From the NCBI RefSeq assembly GCF_029023825.1, contig NZ_CP118957.1, positions 1,147,501 to 1,211,500 of the forward strand: 64,000 bases of DNA. Reading direction: 5' to 3'. The position numbers were made by a program, and so were the translations under genes. Shown one piece after another: positions 17,939 through 29,092 of the stretch (position 1 is its first letter; the number at the start of each line of letters is the position of its first letter). The stretch is from Enterococcus saccharolyticus subsp. saccharolyticus (GTDB taxonomy: Bacteria; Bacillota; Bacilli; Lactobacillales; Enterococcaceae). The notes below the pieces were generated by a model. That model saw only the letters and a program-made list of their open reading frames with translations. It did not search any database and was not told the origin of the DNA.

Positions 17939-19531
17939 TTGAAAAATAAATTAGTATCAGGAACATTTTGGCTATCGGCCGCAAATATGATTTGTAAAAT
18001 ATTAGGAATTGTCTATTTGATTCCATGGTTAATGTTTATGGGAAATTATCAAGACCAACACCAAGCGCAAGCCTTATATAATGTAGCGTATCTTCCTTAT
18101 GCGTTATTTTTATCTTTAGGAACAGCAGGTTTTCCTAGTGGGATTGCAAAAAAAATCGCGGAATTAAGTCATCAAAAAGATCAATCAAGACCCAGAGAAC
18201 TTTTTCGGAGCGCATTAGCTGTTATGGAAGTAATAGGCATCATTTCGACCATTTTAATGTTTATTTTTGCGCCAGCTTTAAGTAAAATTAGTCCTGTTGC
18301 CAATCAAGAAGCCGCCATTTATGCGATTCGTAGTTTATGTCCCTCGTTGTTAATTATTCCAATATTAAGTGCAATTCGTGGTTATTTCCAAGGTTCAAAC
18401 TTAATCATGCCTTTTGGAATTTCTCAAGTAATCGAACAATTGGTACGAGTACTAGTTATTATTGGAGGAACTTATTATATACGTGTTGTGGCAGGAGGTG
18501 ATATTCTATCTGCGGTAGTTATTAGTACCTTTGCTTCTTGTGTAGGTGGTATTGTAGCAATTATTTATTTAGTCGTTTTAGGAAAACGTGTAGGATTGTT
18601 TCGTTTACGAGATTTCTTTATTTTACCACTGCACTATCTGCGGAAATCAAAAGAAGTCACCTTAGGTATTATAAAAGAATCGTTGCCTTTTGTGTATGTG
18701 GGTTCTGTGGTTTCTTTGATGCAATTAATTGACCAAGTATCATTGAAACCGATTATTCACTTTTTAAAACCAATTATGAGTCAGGCGCAATTAGAAACTC
18801 TGTATACCTTTGCTTCTGCTAATCCTAATAAATTAACGCCGTTATTGCTTTCAATCATTGGTTCAATTACGGTGACATCATTGCCGTTGTTGAGTACCTT
18901 AAGAAGAAAAGAGGATTTGCTTACGGGTATTTCAGATACACTACGTTTGTCATTGACAGTATTATTACCATCCTCTATCGGTATGATTTTATTGTCAATC
19001 CCATTGAATACCATCTTTTTTGGTTACAATCTAGAGGGTAGTATGTACTTAGCTTTGGCGATTGCCGCAACCTTTTTGACAGGTATCTTTACCGTTTTAT
19101 TATCGATTTTGCAAGCCCTGAATGCCCATCGAAAAGCAATTTATTTTACGACGCAAGTGCTGTTTTTCAAATTGATATGCCAAGTTCCGCTTGTTTATTT
19201 TTTTGAAGGAATGGGCATGTCTTTAGCTTCTATTGCTAGTCTAATTATTTCAGTCATAGGCGTCTATCGCTTTATTACAAAAACATTCGATATTCATCCA
19301 TTGAGCTATGTTCGGAGATATTACTTAAAAGTATTGCAAGCGACATTCGCGATGGAAGTCGTCTGTATTCTATGCTTCATCGGATTATCGCACATATTAG
19401 CGATGAGTAGCAAAATCCATTCGGTAATTTTTGTCGTGTGTATTGCATTAGTGGGTGCAATGGTATTTATGGGGATGGTATTTGGCAAAAATATCAAGCA
19501 ATTAGTTTTAAATTTCTTTCATTCTTCGTAA
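17939..19531 (+). CDS. Polysaccharide flippase of the MOP/MATE superfamily (SpoVB/YtgP type)
   Basis: About 530 residues from a TTG behind a purine-rich AGAAGAG; a more distant TTG at 17879 has no ribosome site, so the start is uncertain. Roughly fourteen hydrophobic helices are present, with SGTFWLSAANMICKILGIVYLIPW at the start and KLTPLLLSIIGSITVTSLPLL in the middle, typical of the SpoVB/YtgP branch. Related proteins flip lipid-linked cell-wall or polysaccharide precursors. No polysaccharide cluster is adjacent, so YtgP/Amj-like lipid II flippase duty is a reasonable inference but unproven. Confidence 0.85.
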   Translation: MKNKLVSGTFWLSAANMICKILGIVYLIPWLMFMGNYQDQHQAQALYNVAYLPYALFLSLGTAGFPSGIAKKIAELSHQKDQSRPRELFRSALAVMEVIGIISTILMFIFAPALSKISPVANQEAAIYAIRSLCPSLLIIPILSAIRGYFQGSNLIMPFGISQVIEQLVRVLVIIGGTYYIRVVAGGDILSAVVISTFASCVGGIVAIIYLVVLGKRVGLFRLRDFFILPLHYLRKSKEVTLGIIKESLPFVYVGSVVSLMQLIDQVSLKPIIHFLKPIMSQAQLETLYTFASANPNKLTPLLLSIIGSITVTSLPLLSTLRRKEDLLTGISDTLRLSLTVLLPSSIGMILLSIPLNTIFFGYNLEGSMYLALAIAATFLTGIFTVLLSILQALNAHRKAIYFTTQVLFFKLICQVPLVYFFEGMGMSLASIASLIISVIGVYRFITKTFDIHPLSYVRRYYLKVLQATFAMEVVCILCFIGLSHILAMSSKIHSVIFVVCIALVGAMVFMGMVFGKNIKQLVLNFFHSS

Positions 19532-19570
19532 AAAGACAAGTTATTTAATACTAATCCAAACAAATAGTGA

Positions 19571-19966
19571 ATTTGCGGTTCAGCAAATAAATTAGCTGCT
19601 GAAATTAAAACTTATGAAGCAGCTGTACAAGCAATTGATGAATCATGGGCAAAGATGGAACTTGATTATATTGATTTAATGATTATTCACAGCCCACAGT
19701 CTTGGAATGACTTTCGAAATGGTGAACATTTCTTCGAAGGGGATTTAGCAGCATGGCAAGCTTTAGAAGAAGCCTACCGAGTTGGTAAATTACGTGCCAT
19801 TGGTGTCTCAAATTTTGCCCAAGTAGATATTGAAAACTTACTTAAAAATGGCACCGTGAAACCAATGGTAAATCAAATTTTAACGCATATTGGTCATACA
19901 CCCAGTGATTTAATTAGCTATTGTCAAGAAAATGAGATTTTAGTTGAAGCGTATTCGCCCGTTGCC
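19571..19966 (+). pseudogene. Aldo/keto reductase internal fragment
   Basis: The frame encodes the central part of an aldo/keto reductase: AAEIKTYEAAVQAIDES, LDYIDLMIIHSPQSW, AWQALEEAYRVGKLRAIGVSNF, and LVEAYSPVA. The N-terminal part, including the catalytic Asp and Tyr, is absent, with an in-frame TGA just before the homology. The C-terminal NADP-binding part is also missing. Homology stops abruptly after SPVA and continues as a different gene in another frame. This is a deletion remnant. Confidence 0.85.
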
Positions 19967-19967
19967 C

Positions 19968-20165
19968 GCTGTTCGTCAAGTAACAGTAGCTCATACCTTA
20001 CGCATTTTTATCGATCATTCTAGCATTGAAATATTTGCAGATGAGGGATTAACTGTTTTTACTGGACGATTTTTCCTTGAAGGTGAATGGACTTTAGCTA
20101 TTCAAGGAACGGCAACGTATTGTGACTTGAAGAATCTTGAAATGGTTATAAAAAAAGAGTATTAA
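19968..20165 (+). pseudogene. C-terminal fragment of a GH32 sucrose-6-phosphate hydrolase/levanase-type enzyme
   Basis: About 65 codons encode the end of the GH32 beta-sandwich: LRIFIDHSSIEIFADEG then VFTGRFF. The catalytic five-bladed propeller is entirely missing. It begins at the point where the aldo/keto reductase homology ends and is in a different frame, so one deletion probably joined the two genes. The original stop codon and terminator remain. It implies that a sucrose or fructan utilisation gene once lay here. Confidence 0.8.
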
Positions 20166-20169
20166 TGTG

Positions 20170-20204
20170 GAAAATCCTGTCGCATAAGTGACAGGATTTT
20201 TGCA
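20170..20204 (+). terminator. Intrinsic terminator retained from the lost GH32 gene
   Basis: Stem AAATCCTGTC / GACAGGATTT with an 8-nt loop and a following T-run. Confidence 0.85.
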
Positions 20205-20239
20205 TCGTGTTAGAATTTGAAAAAAAGGAGGAACATACG

Positions 20240-20986
20240 ATGATAGAAAAATTTGAGCACTATTTTCCATTGAAACAAACATTCAAACAAATTCATGTGT
20301 ATCTGCCAGATGATTATGCAGATAGTGAGGAACGCTATCCTGTCATGTATATGTATGATGGTCATAATTTATTTAATGATCACGATGCGACGTATGGTAC
20401 CTCATGGGGATTAAAAGATTTTCTCGAACAATATGACAAACGACTAATTATTGTCGGTATTGAATGCAGTCATAATGGCAATGAACGGTTAGATGAATAT
20501 TGTCCATATCCTATTGAAACCAGTTTTTTTGGTACAATGAACGGTTATGGCGATAAATTGATGGATTGGGTTGTACATGATTTAAAGGCGCACATTGATG
20601 AATCGTACCGGACGTATCCTTTTCGTGAAGCAACAGCCATTGGAGGAAGCTCAATGGGTGGTTTGATGGCTTTTTACAGTGTGATTGCTTACAATTCCTA
20701 TTTTTCAAAAGCAGCTTGTTTGTCACCGTCGATTTCTTTGTGTCTGGATCAGTTAAAAGCAGAATGGTTTCATCATAATATTTCTCCCGATACCCGTGTG
20801 TATTTTAGTTTTGGTGAGCGTGAAATTGCAGGACGCGAGCAAGTATTAGCTGACGTGGGCTACTTCAACGATCAATTGGTCCAACAAGGTGGTACCAGTT
20901 ATATCCATGTTCAAAAAAATGGCGGACATAACGAAACAACTTGGAAAAAACAAAATCAATTATTTATGGATATATTGTGGAAATAA
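20240..20986 (+). CDS. Alpha/beta-hydrolase esterase (esterase D/PF00756 type)
   Basis: 248 residues from the ATG behind AAGGAGG. There is no signal peptide. The nucleophile elbow is GGSSMGGLMAF; YPVMYMYDGHNLFND near the N-terminus and the late GGHNETTW with the catalytic His are typical of the putative esterase family, which includes acetyl-xylan/feruloyl esterases, enterochelin esterases and S-formylglutathione hydrolases. It is likely cytoplasmic. Its position beside sugar-enzyme genes suggests deacylation of carbohydrate esters, but this is inference. It is flanked by two terminators. Confidence 0.85.
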   Translation: MIEKFEHYFPLKQTFKQIHVYLPDDYADSEERYPVMYMYDGHNLFNDHDATYGTSWGLKDFLEQYDKRLIIVGIECSHNGNERLDEYCPYPIETSFFGTMNGYGDKLMDWVVHDLKAHIDESYRTYPFREATAIGGSSMGGLMAFYSVIAYNSYFSKAACLSPSISLCLDQLKAEWFHHNISPDTRVYFSFGEREIAGREQVLADVGYFNDQLVQQGGTSYIHVQKNGGHNETTWKKQNQLFMDILWK

Positions 20987-21033
20987 AAAAGAGGGCATAC
21001 AAGAATAAAGTACCCTTGTATGCCCTCTTTCTG
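20986..21033 (+). terminator. Strong intrinsic terminator
   Basis: Stem AAAGAGGGCATACAAG / CTTGTATGCCCTCTTT with an 11-nt loop. Confidence 0.88.
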
Positions 21034-21123
21034 TTTACTAGGTTTCTAAATAATTTATAGATTACTGAACTAAAAAAGCGTTATAATAAAGCTATTAATA
21101 AAATAATTTTTTGGAGGGTCATA

Positions 21124-22746
21124 ATGAGTACATGGTGGAAAGAAGCAGTCGGTTACCAAATTTATCCGAGAAGTTTTAAAGACTCAACGAATGATGGTAT
21201 CGGTGATATTAATGGAATTCGTGAAAAATTAGGTTATTTAAAAGATTTGGGGATAGACTTTATTTGGATTACGCCTATTTATGCCTCACCCAATTTTGAT
21301 AACGGGTATGATATTTCTGATTATTGTGCGATTTCTAGCGATTTTGGTACAATGGAAAATTTTCAAGCTTTGGTCAAAGAGGCAAAACAAGCGAATATTA
21401 AAATTATTATGGATTTGGTCATTAATCATACATCGAACCAACATGAATGGTTTGAAAAATCAAGAAACAAAACAGTTGGTTACGAAGATTTCTACATTTG
21501 GCATGAACCTGTTGACGGTAAAGAACCGAATGATTGGCAATCGATTTTTGGTGGATCTGTCTGGACGTATGATGACGTCAGACAAGCCTATTATTTCCAT
21601 ACCTTTGCAAAAGAGCAACCGGACTTAAATTGGGATTCTTCGGCGATGAAGAAAAAAGTCTTTGATATGATTGAGTGGTGGGCAGATCAAGGAATTGATG
21701 GTTTTCGTATTGACGCCATTTCACATATTAAAAAAGCTTCATGGGATACGCCGAATCATGATGCACAACGCCCGTTTAAAGCTTTCCAAAATGTTGCAGG
21801 TATCGGTGATTATTTAACAGAATTAAAAACTATCTTTCAAAAGCATGATTTATTGACTGTCGGTGAAGCCTCTGGTGTAACTGCTGAAGAAGCTGAAATT
21901 TGGGTAGGACAAGATGGCTATTTCAATATGATTTTTGAATTTGAACACACCGGGTTATGGCGTAAAACCAGTGACGAATTACCTTTTAAACAATTTAAAG
22001 AGGCGTTAGTTCGTTGGCAAGAAGCATGTGCGAATGGTAAAGGCTGGAATGCATTATATATGGAAAATCATGACATTCCCAGAAGCGTATCTGTTTATGG
22101 TGACGACAGTCCAGAATACCGAACTATTTCAGGTAAAGCATTAGCAATGGCATTTATGTTATTACAAGGAACGCCATTTATTTATCAAGGACAAGAAATT
22201 GGCATGACGAATACTGCATTTCACGAAATTAATGAAATTAATGCTACAGATACGTTGTATATGTATAATGAACTGCTAACAAGTGGTTATTCTGAAACGC
22301 AGGCGATGGAAATGATTTCAGCTGTAACACGTGATAATGCACGGACACCAATGCAATGGGATGGGTCTGAGTACGCTGGTTTTTCTGAAGTGACGCCTTG
22401 GTTAAAAGTCAACCAAAATAAAGGGGCGATTAACGTGAAGTTAGAACAAGAAAACCCGCATTCTCTTTTTCATTTTTATAAATATTTGATTGATTTACGA
22501 AAAACACATCCTGTTTTTATTAACGGAGAATTTCGTTATATTGAAACAGAAGCGGAGCCAATTTTTTATTACGAACGGGCAAATGAACAAGAAACCTATG
22601 CGGTGGTTGTCAATTTAAGTAAAGAAGCACAAACTTTTGTTTCATTAGACGAACTCTCAGACAATCAATTGATTGTCTCCAATTATTTGGATTATGATTT
22701 TGCAAAGTTACGTCCATTTGAAGCACGTTTATACAAACTAGCATAA
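21124..22746 (+). CDS. GH13 alpha-glucosidase (oligo-1,6-glucosidase/glucan glucosidase group)
   Basis: 540 residues, start ATG behind TTGGAGGG. No signal peptide, so it is intracellular. Conserved GH13 regions: DLVINHTS, GFRIDAISH with nucleophile Asp197, VGEAS with acid/base Glu248, and ENHDIPRS with Asp317. The enzyme family hydrolyses alpha-1,6 or alpha-1,4 glucosyl bonds of isomaltose-type oligosaccharides, dextrins or, in some members, sucrose or trehalose-6-phosphate. The Val in DLVINHTS fits the alpha-1,6-active oligo-1,6-glucosidase/DexB branch (GH13_31). Exact substrate is undetermined; no transporter is adjacent. Confidence 0.88.
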   Translation: MSTWWKEAVGYQIYPRSFKDSTNDGIGDINGIREKLGYLKDLGIDFIWITPIYASPNFDNGYDISDYCAISSDFGTMENFQALVKEAKQANIKIIMDLVINHTSNQHEWFEKSRNKTVGYEDFYIWHEPVDGKEPNDWQSIFGGSVWTYDDVRQAYYFHTFAKEQPDLNWDSSAMKKKVFDMIEWWADQGIDGFRIDAISHIKKASWDTPNHDAQRPFKAFQNVAGIGDYLTELKTIFQKHDLLTVGEASGVTAEEAEIWVGQDGYFNMIFEFEHTGLWRKTSDELPFKQFKEALVRWQEACANGKGWNALYMENHDIPRSVSVYGDDSPEYRTISGKALAMAFMLLQGTPFIYQGQEIGMTNTAFHEINEINATDTLYMYNELLTSGYSETQAMEMISAVTRDNARTPMQWDGSEYAGFSEVTPWLKVNQNKGAINVKLEQENPHSLFHFYKYLIDLRKTHPVFINGEFRYIETEAEPIFYYERANEQETYAVVVNLSKEAQTFVSLDELSDNQLIVSNYLDYDFAKLRPFEARLYKLA

Positions 22747-22756
22747 TTATGTCACG

Positions 22757-22806
22757 ATGAAATATCTGAACGATGAAGCATCATCTCGTTCAGATATTTT
22801 CTTTTA
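22757..22806 (+). terminator. Intrinsic terminator
   Basis: Stem AAATATCTGAACGA / TCGTTCAGATATTT with inner TGA/TCA pairing and a following TTCTTTT. Confidence 0.82.
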
Positions 22807-22963
22807 TAACCAAATATTAACACTACTATTATTGCAAATAGGATAAAAGTAAAAAACATCATAAAAATTGGAATATTTCTTTATCATAGTTGCTTGATTA
22901 AATGATTTTGAAAGAGTAAGATTTTAAGCACACTAAAGAAATATGAGTGGGAGAAGATAGCTG

Positions 22964-24442
22964 ATGAACAAAACAAACTTATGTATTTTACATACGAATG
23001 ATACGCATTCTTACCTTGAGGAATTTGGAAAAAGAGCAGCATTAGTTCAAGAAATCAAACAAAAAAATACTAGCAAGAACATCCATACATTATTAGTCGA
23101 TAGTGGCGATGTTTTCTCAGGAACCATGTATTTCACCATGTATCAAGGAAAAAAAGAAGCAGAATTAATGAATATGTTGGGCTATGATGCGATGACATTT
23201 GGCAATCATGGGTTTGATTTAGGCTCAAAAGCATTGGCTGATTTTTTAAAGATTATTCATTTTCCAATGATTAGTAGCAACGTTATTTGTACACAAGATG
23301 CGGATTTAAAAGACTATGTAGGAACCAAAATAGTGCCTTACCAAATGTTGGACTTAGAAAATGGCGAGCGTATTGGGTTATTCGGTATGACCACCCCAAG
23401 TACTGTCGAAAGTGCATCGCCAAGTGAAGACATTATTTTTGCAGACCCGAAACAAACAGCTGAAACAATGGTCAACATGTTTCATGCACACGGGATTAAC
23501 AAAATTATTCTATTGAGTCATCTAGGTGATAATGAAGATGCAGTACTCGCAGAACAAGTATCCGGTATTTCTTTAATTGTTGGTGCGCATACTCACCGTG
23601 TACTACAAGAACCTTTAAAAATTCGTCACCAAGAAACTCAATTTGAAACAGTGATTGTTCAAGCAGGCAGTTATGGGGAATACTTAGGGCAAGTAGACTT
23701 GACATTTGATACAGTGTCAGGTGAATTACAGCAGGTTACGGCTTGTCTGCATGATATAGCTGCTTATCCACAAGTAGATTCTGCCGTGCAGGAAGTAATC
23801 GAAACAATCAAATATGAACGACACCAATTGGCCACTCAAAAGATTGTCGATAATGCGAAAAAAATCGATGGTAATCGCTTGGCTTTACGAAAATCAGAAA
23901 CAGTTCTAGGAAATATTATTGCAGATGCTTATTTTTATCATGCGCAAAAACAAGGATTCTCGCCAGACTTTGCAGTAGTCAACAGTGGTGGTATTCGTAA
24001 TTCATTACCCGCTGGTGAAGTCACGTTTGGCGATATTGTTAAAATTTTGCCTTTTTCAAAAACGTTAAAAGTCTTATCAATTACTGGAAAAATGTTGATG
24101 GATGCTTTACAAAAGGGCTTGTACCCCCAAGTATCACAGTTGCAAGTTACTTATGACTATGAAAAACCAAAAGGACAACAGTTAGTTGAGTCAAAACTGA
24201 TCAAAGGTGACCGATTGTTAGCTATCGATGAAAATAAAAACTATATTCTAGCAACCAATTCTTTTGTAGGTATTGGCAAAGATGGCTATAAGGCATTCAA
24301 ACAGGCGGAGGTATTATTTGCGGGTGAAGAATTAGATGTGCATATTCTGACAGACTATTTGCAACACATGCCACAACCTGTAAGATTTCCAGAAGAACAA
24401 CGAATTATGATAAAAAATGTGGCGCAAGTGAGCGAGAAGTAA
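22964..24442 (+). CDS. Metallophosphatase/5'-nucleotidase family protein (UshA-like, cytoplasmic)
   Basis: 492 residues, start ATG behind GTGGGAGAAG. The N-terminal calcineurin-like domain has ILHTNDTHSYLE, VDSGDVFSG, TFGNHGFDLG, LSHLGDNED and VGAHTHRVLQ with all metal ligands. The C-terminal 5'-nucleotidase domain has VVNSGGIRNSLPAGEVTFGDI. No signal peptide and no LPXTG anchor are present, unlike secreted 5'-nucleotidases, so this resembles the cytoplasmic YunD-type branch. Nucleoside monophosphates or UDP-sugars are likely substrates. Confidence 0.9.
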   Translation: MNKTNLCILHTNDTHSYLEEFGKRAALVQEIKQKNTSKNIHTLLVDSGDVFSGTMYFTMYQGKKEAELMNMLGYDAMTFGNHGFDLGSKALADFLKIIHFPMISSNVICTQDADLKDYVGTKIVPYQMLDLENGERIGLFGMTTPSTVESASPSEDIIFADPKQTAETMVNMFHAHGINKIILLSHLGDNEDAVLAEQVSGISLIVGAHTHRVLQEPLKIRHQETQFETVIVQAGSYGEYLGQVDLTFDTVSGELQQVTACLHDIAAYPQVDSAVQEVIETIKYERHQLATQKIVDNAKKIDGNRLALRKSETVLGNIIADAYFYHAQKQGFSPDFAVVNSGGIRNSLPAGEVTFGDIVKILPFSKTLKVLSITGKMLMDALQKGLYPQVSQLQVTYDYEKPKGQQLVESKLIKGDRLLAIDENKNYILATNSFVGIGKDGYKAFKQAEVLFAGEELDVHILTDYLQHMPQPVRFPEEQRIMIKNVAQVSEK

Positions 24443-24444
24443 AA

Positions 24445-24552
24445 GATGTTAAACCTGTGCCAATCACTCTTGAATATGTCACACAACAGTATTGTAATCC
24501 AACGAGTTGGTTGGAAGTGGCGGATTTTAATGAACGTGCGATGAAAGTCTAA
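24445..24552 (+). pseudogene. C-terminal remnant of an unidentified protein
   Basis: Directly after the nucleotidase stop codon, 35 codons remain open to a TAA. They read like well-folded protein (PITLEYVTQQYCNPTSWLEV, ADFNERAMKV), with no start codon or ribosome site, and are followed by an intrinsic terminator. This fits the tail of a gene whose 5' part was deleted. The family was not recognised. Confidence 0.45.
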
Positions 24553-24574
24553 TTGTAGTCATGACAAATAAAGA

Positions 24575-24622
24575 ATAAAAACCAGAGATTGCTCTTAAAC
24601 AGGCAATCTCTGGTTTTTATTT
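24575..24622. terminator. Intrinsic terminator
   Basis: A perfect stem of about 16 bp, AAAAACCAGAGATTGC / GCAATCTCTGGTTTTT, with T-runs on both strands. Confidence 0.88.
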
Positions 24623-24740
24623 AGTCTTTCTTTTTCACATCATGTTTGACAGCACAATTCGTTGAACATTCTTCGCAATGACCTTTGCCTTGAAAGTATA
24701 CATTTTTTCTTTCATGATTGTTCCGAAAAACATATAATAA
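24621..24740 (-). pseudogene. Remnant of a small Cys-rich (FeoB-associated-like) membrane protein
   Basis: On the minus strand, 39 codons end at a TAA and encode YVFRNNHERK followed by GKGHCEECSTNCAVKHDVKKKD. The basic stretch followed by a CxxCxxxC cluster resembles the tail of FeoB-associated Cys-rich membrane proteins. The expected N-terminal membrane helix is missing, and an in-frame TGA (24741-24743) closes the frame. No feoA/feoB is nearby. The call rests on a short motif only. Confidence 0.4.
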
Positions 24741-24780
24741 TCATGAAGTAAAAAACGATAAGAAGCTTGCTGATTTGTCA

Positions 24781-24809
24781 TTGAAATCCTTTTCATTGTG
24801 TGGTACTAT
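24781..24809 (+). promoter_or_regulatory. Probable promoter of the beta-glucoside operon
   Basis: -35 TTGAAA (24781-24786), a 17-nt spacer and -10 TACTAT (24804-24809). Transcription would start near 24816, just upstream of the antiterminator element, as expected for a LicT-controlled operon. Confidence 0.6.
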
Positions 24810-24823
24810 GAATTGACAAATAA

Positions 24824-28172
<3,349 letters not shown>

Positions 28173-28189
28173 ATAGGAAGGCGTGTAAA

Positions 28190-29026
28190 ATGGAAGTTAT
28201 TAAAGCATTGAATAATAGTTTGATTCTTAGTCAGAATGATGAAGGAATCGAAGTTATTTTAATGGGAAAAGGATTAGGTTTTTCATTAAAAAGAGGGGAT
28301 GTTGTTCCAGAAGAGAAAATAGAAAAAGTGTTTAAGTTAGACTCAATTTCTGAAACTTTAAAATCAGATTATATTCAATTATTTGAGAATATTCCAGAAA
28401 AACTACTACTGGTCGTCAAAGAAATTATTGACCATAGCAATGCACAGTTTGAAACAAGTTTAAGCAAAAATTTGTTTTTTACATTACTCGATCATATTAA
28501 TTATGCAATCGAACGAACACAGCAAGGCATTGTTTTTCAAAATAAATTACTTGTTGAAATTCAACGATACTACCCCAAAGAATTTGCATTAGGAAAATAT
28601 GCCGTCGAACATTTAAATACAGAGCTACAGATAGAATTACCAGAAGAAGAAGCAGGAAATATTGCCTTTCATATTGTCAATGCACAAGATGGACGTGCAA
28701 ATATGGAAGAAACTATTCAAGCGATTCGGATGTTAAAAGATATACTGATGTTGTTAAGTTATTTGTTTCCTGAAAAAGAAGTCGATACGGAGTCATTGTT
28801 ATATTTACGCTTTGTCACACACTTACAATTTTTCATTAGCCGTATGTTGAAAAAAGAAGAACTACCTACAAAAGATGATTTTTTACTAAATTCTGTCAAA
28901 GAACGTTTATCACGAGAGTTTAGCGCAGCCAAAAAAGTAAAAAAATATGTCGAAGTGGAGCTAGACGTTGCTGTGAATAACGATGAATTGTTGTATCTCA
29001 CCTTGCATATTGCACGTGTGTATTAA
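28190..29026 (+). CDS. licT: BglG/LicT-family transcriptional antiterminator
   Basis: 278 residues, start ATG behind AGGAAGG. The N-terminal RNA-binding CAT domain (1-55; VIKALNNSLILSQNDEG, MGKGLGFSLKRGD) is followed by PRD1 (about 65-170, His in DHINYAIER) and PRD2 (about 175-278). EII-dependent phosphorylation of PRD1 inactivates it, and HPr-dependent phosphorylation of PRD2 activates it. It acts on the RAT at 24831. Last gene of the bgl operon, ending at a terminator. Confidence 0.95.
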   Translation: MEVIKALNNSLILSQNDEGIEVILMGKGLGFSLKRGDVVPEEKIEKVFKLDSISETLKSDYIQLFENIPEKLLLVVKEIIDHSNAQFETSLSKNLFFTLLDHINYAIERTQQGIVFQNKLLVEIQRYYPKEFALGKYAVEHLNTELQIELPEEEAGNIAFHIVNAQDGRANMEETIQAIRMLKDILMLLSYLFPEKEVDTESLLYLRFVTHLQFFISRMLKKEELPTKDDFLLNSVKERLSREFSAAKKVKKYVEVELDVAVNNDELLYLTLHIARVY

Positions 29027-29040
29027 TGAAAAATAGTAGT

Positions 29041-29092
29041 AAAAAACGTATGAAATCTGTTTTAAGAACAGAAAATTCATACGTTTTTTTGT
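29041..29092. terminator. Bidirectional intrinsic terminator
   Basis: Stem AAAAACGTATGAA / TTCATACGTTTTT with a further TCTGTT/AACAGA inner pairing; it separates licT from the convergent pucR gene. Confidence 0.85.

Noticed and set aside
22780..22900. A minus-strand stretch encoding about 36 residues with one hydrophobic helix
   Set aside because: No ribosome-binding site, and it overlaps the terminator of the GH13 gene; chance frame is more likely.
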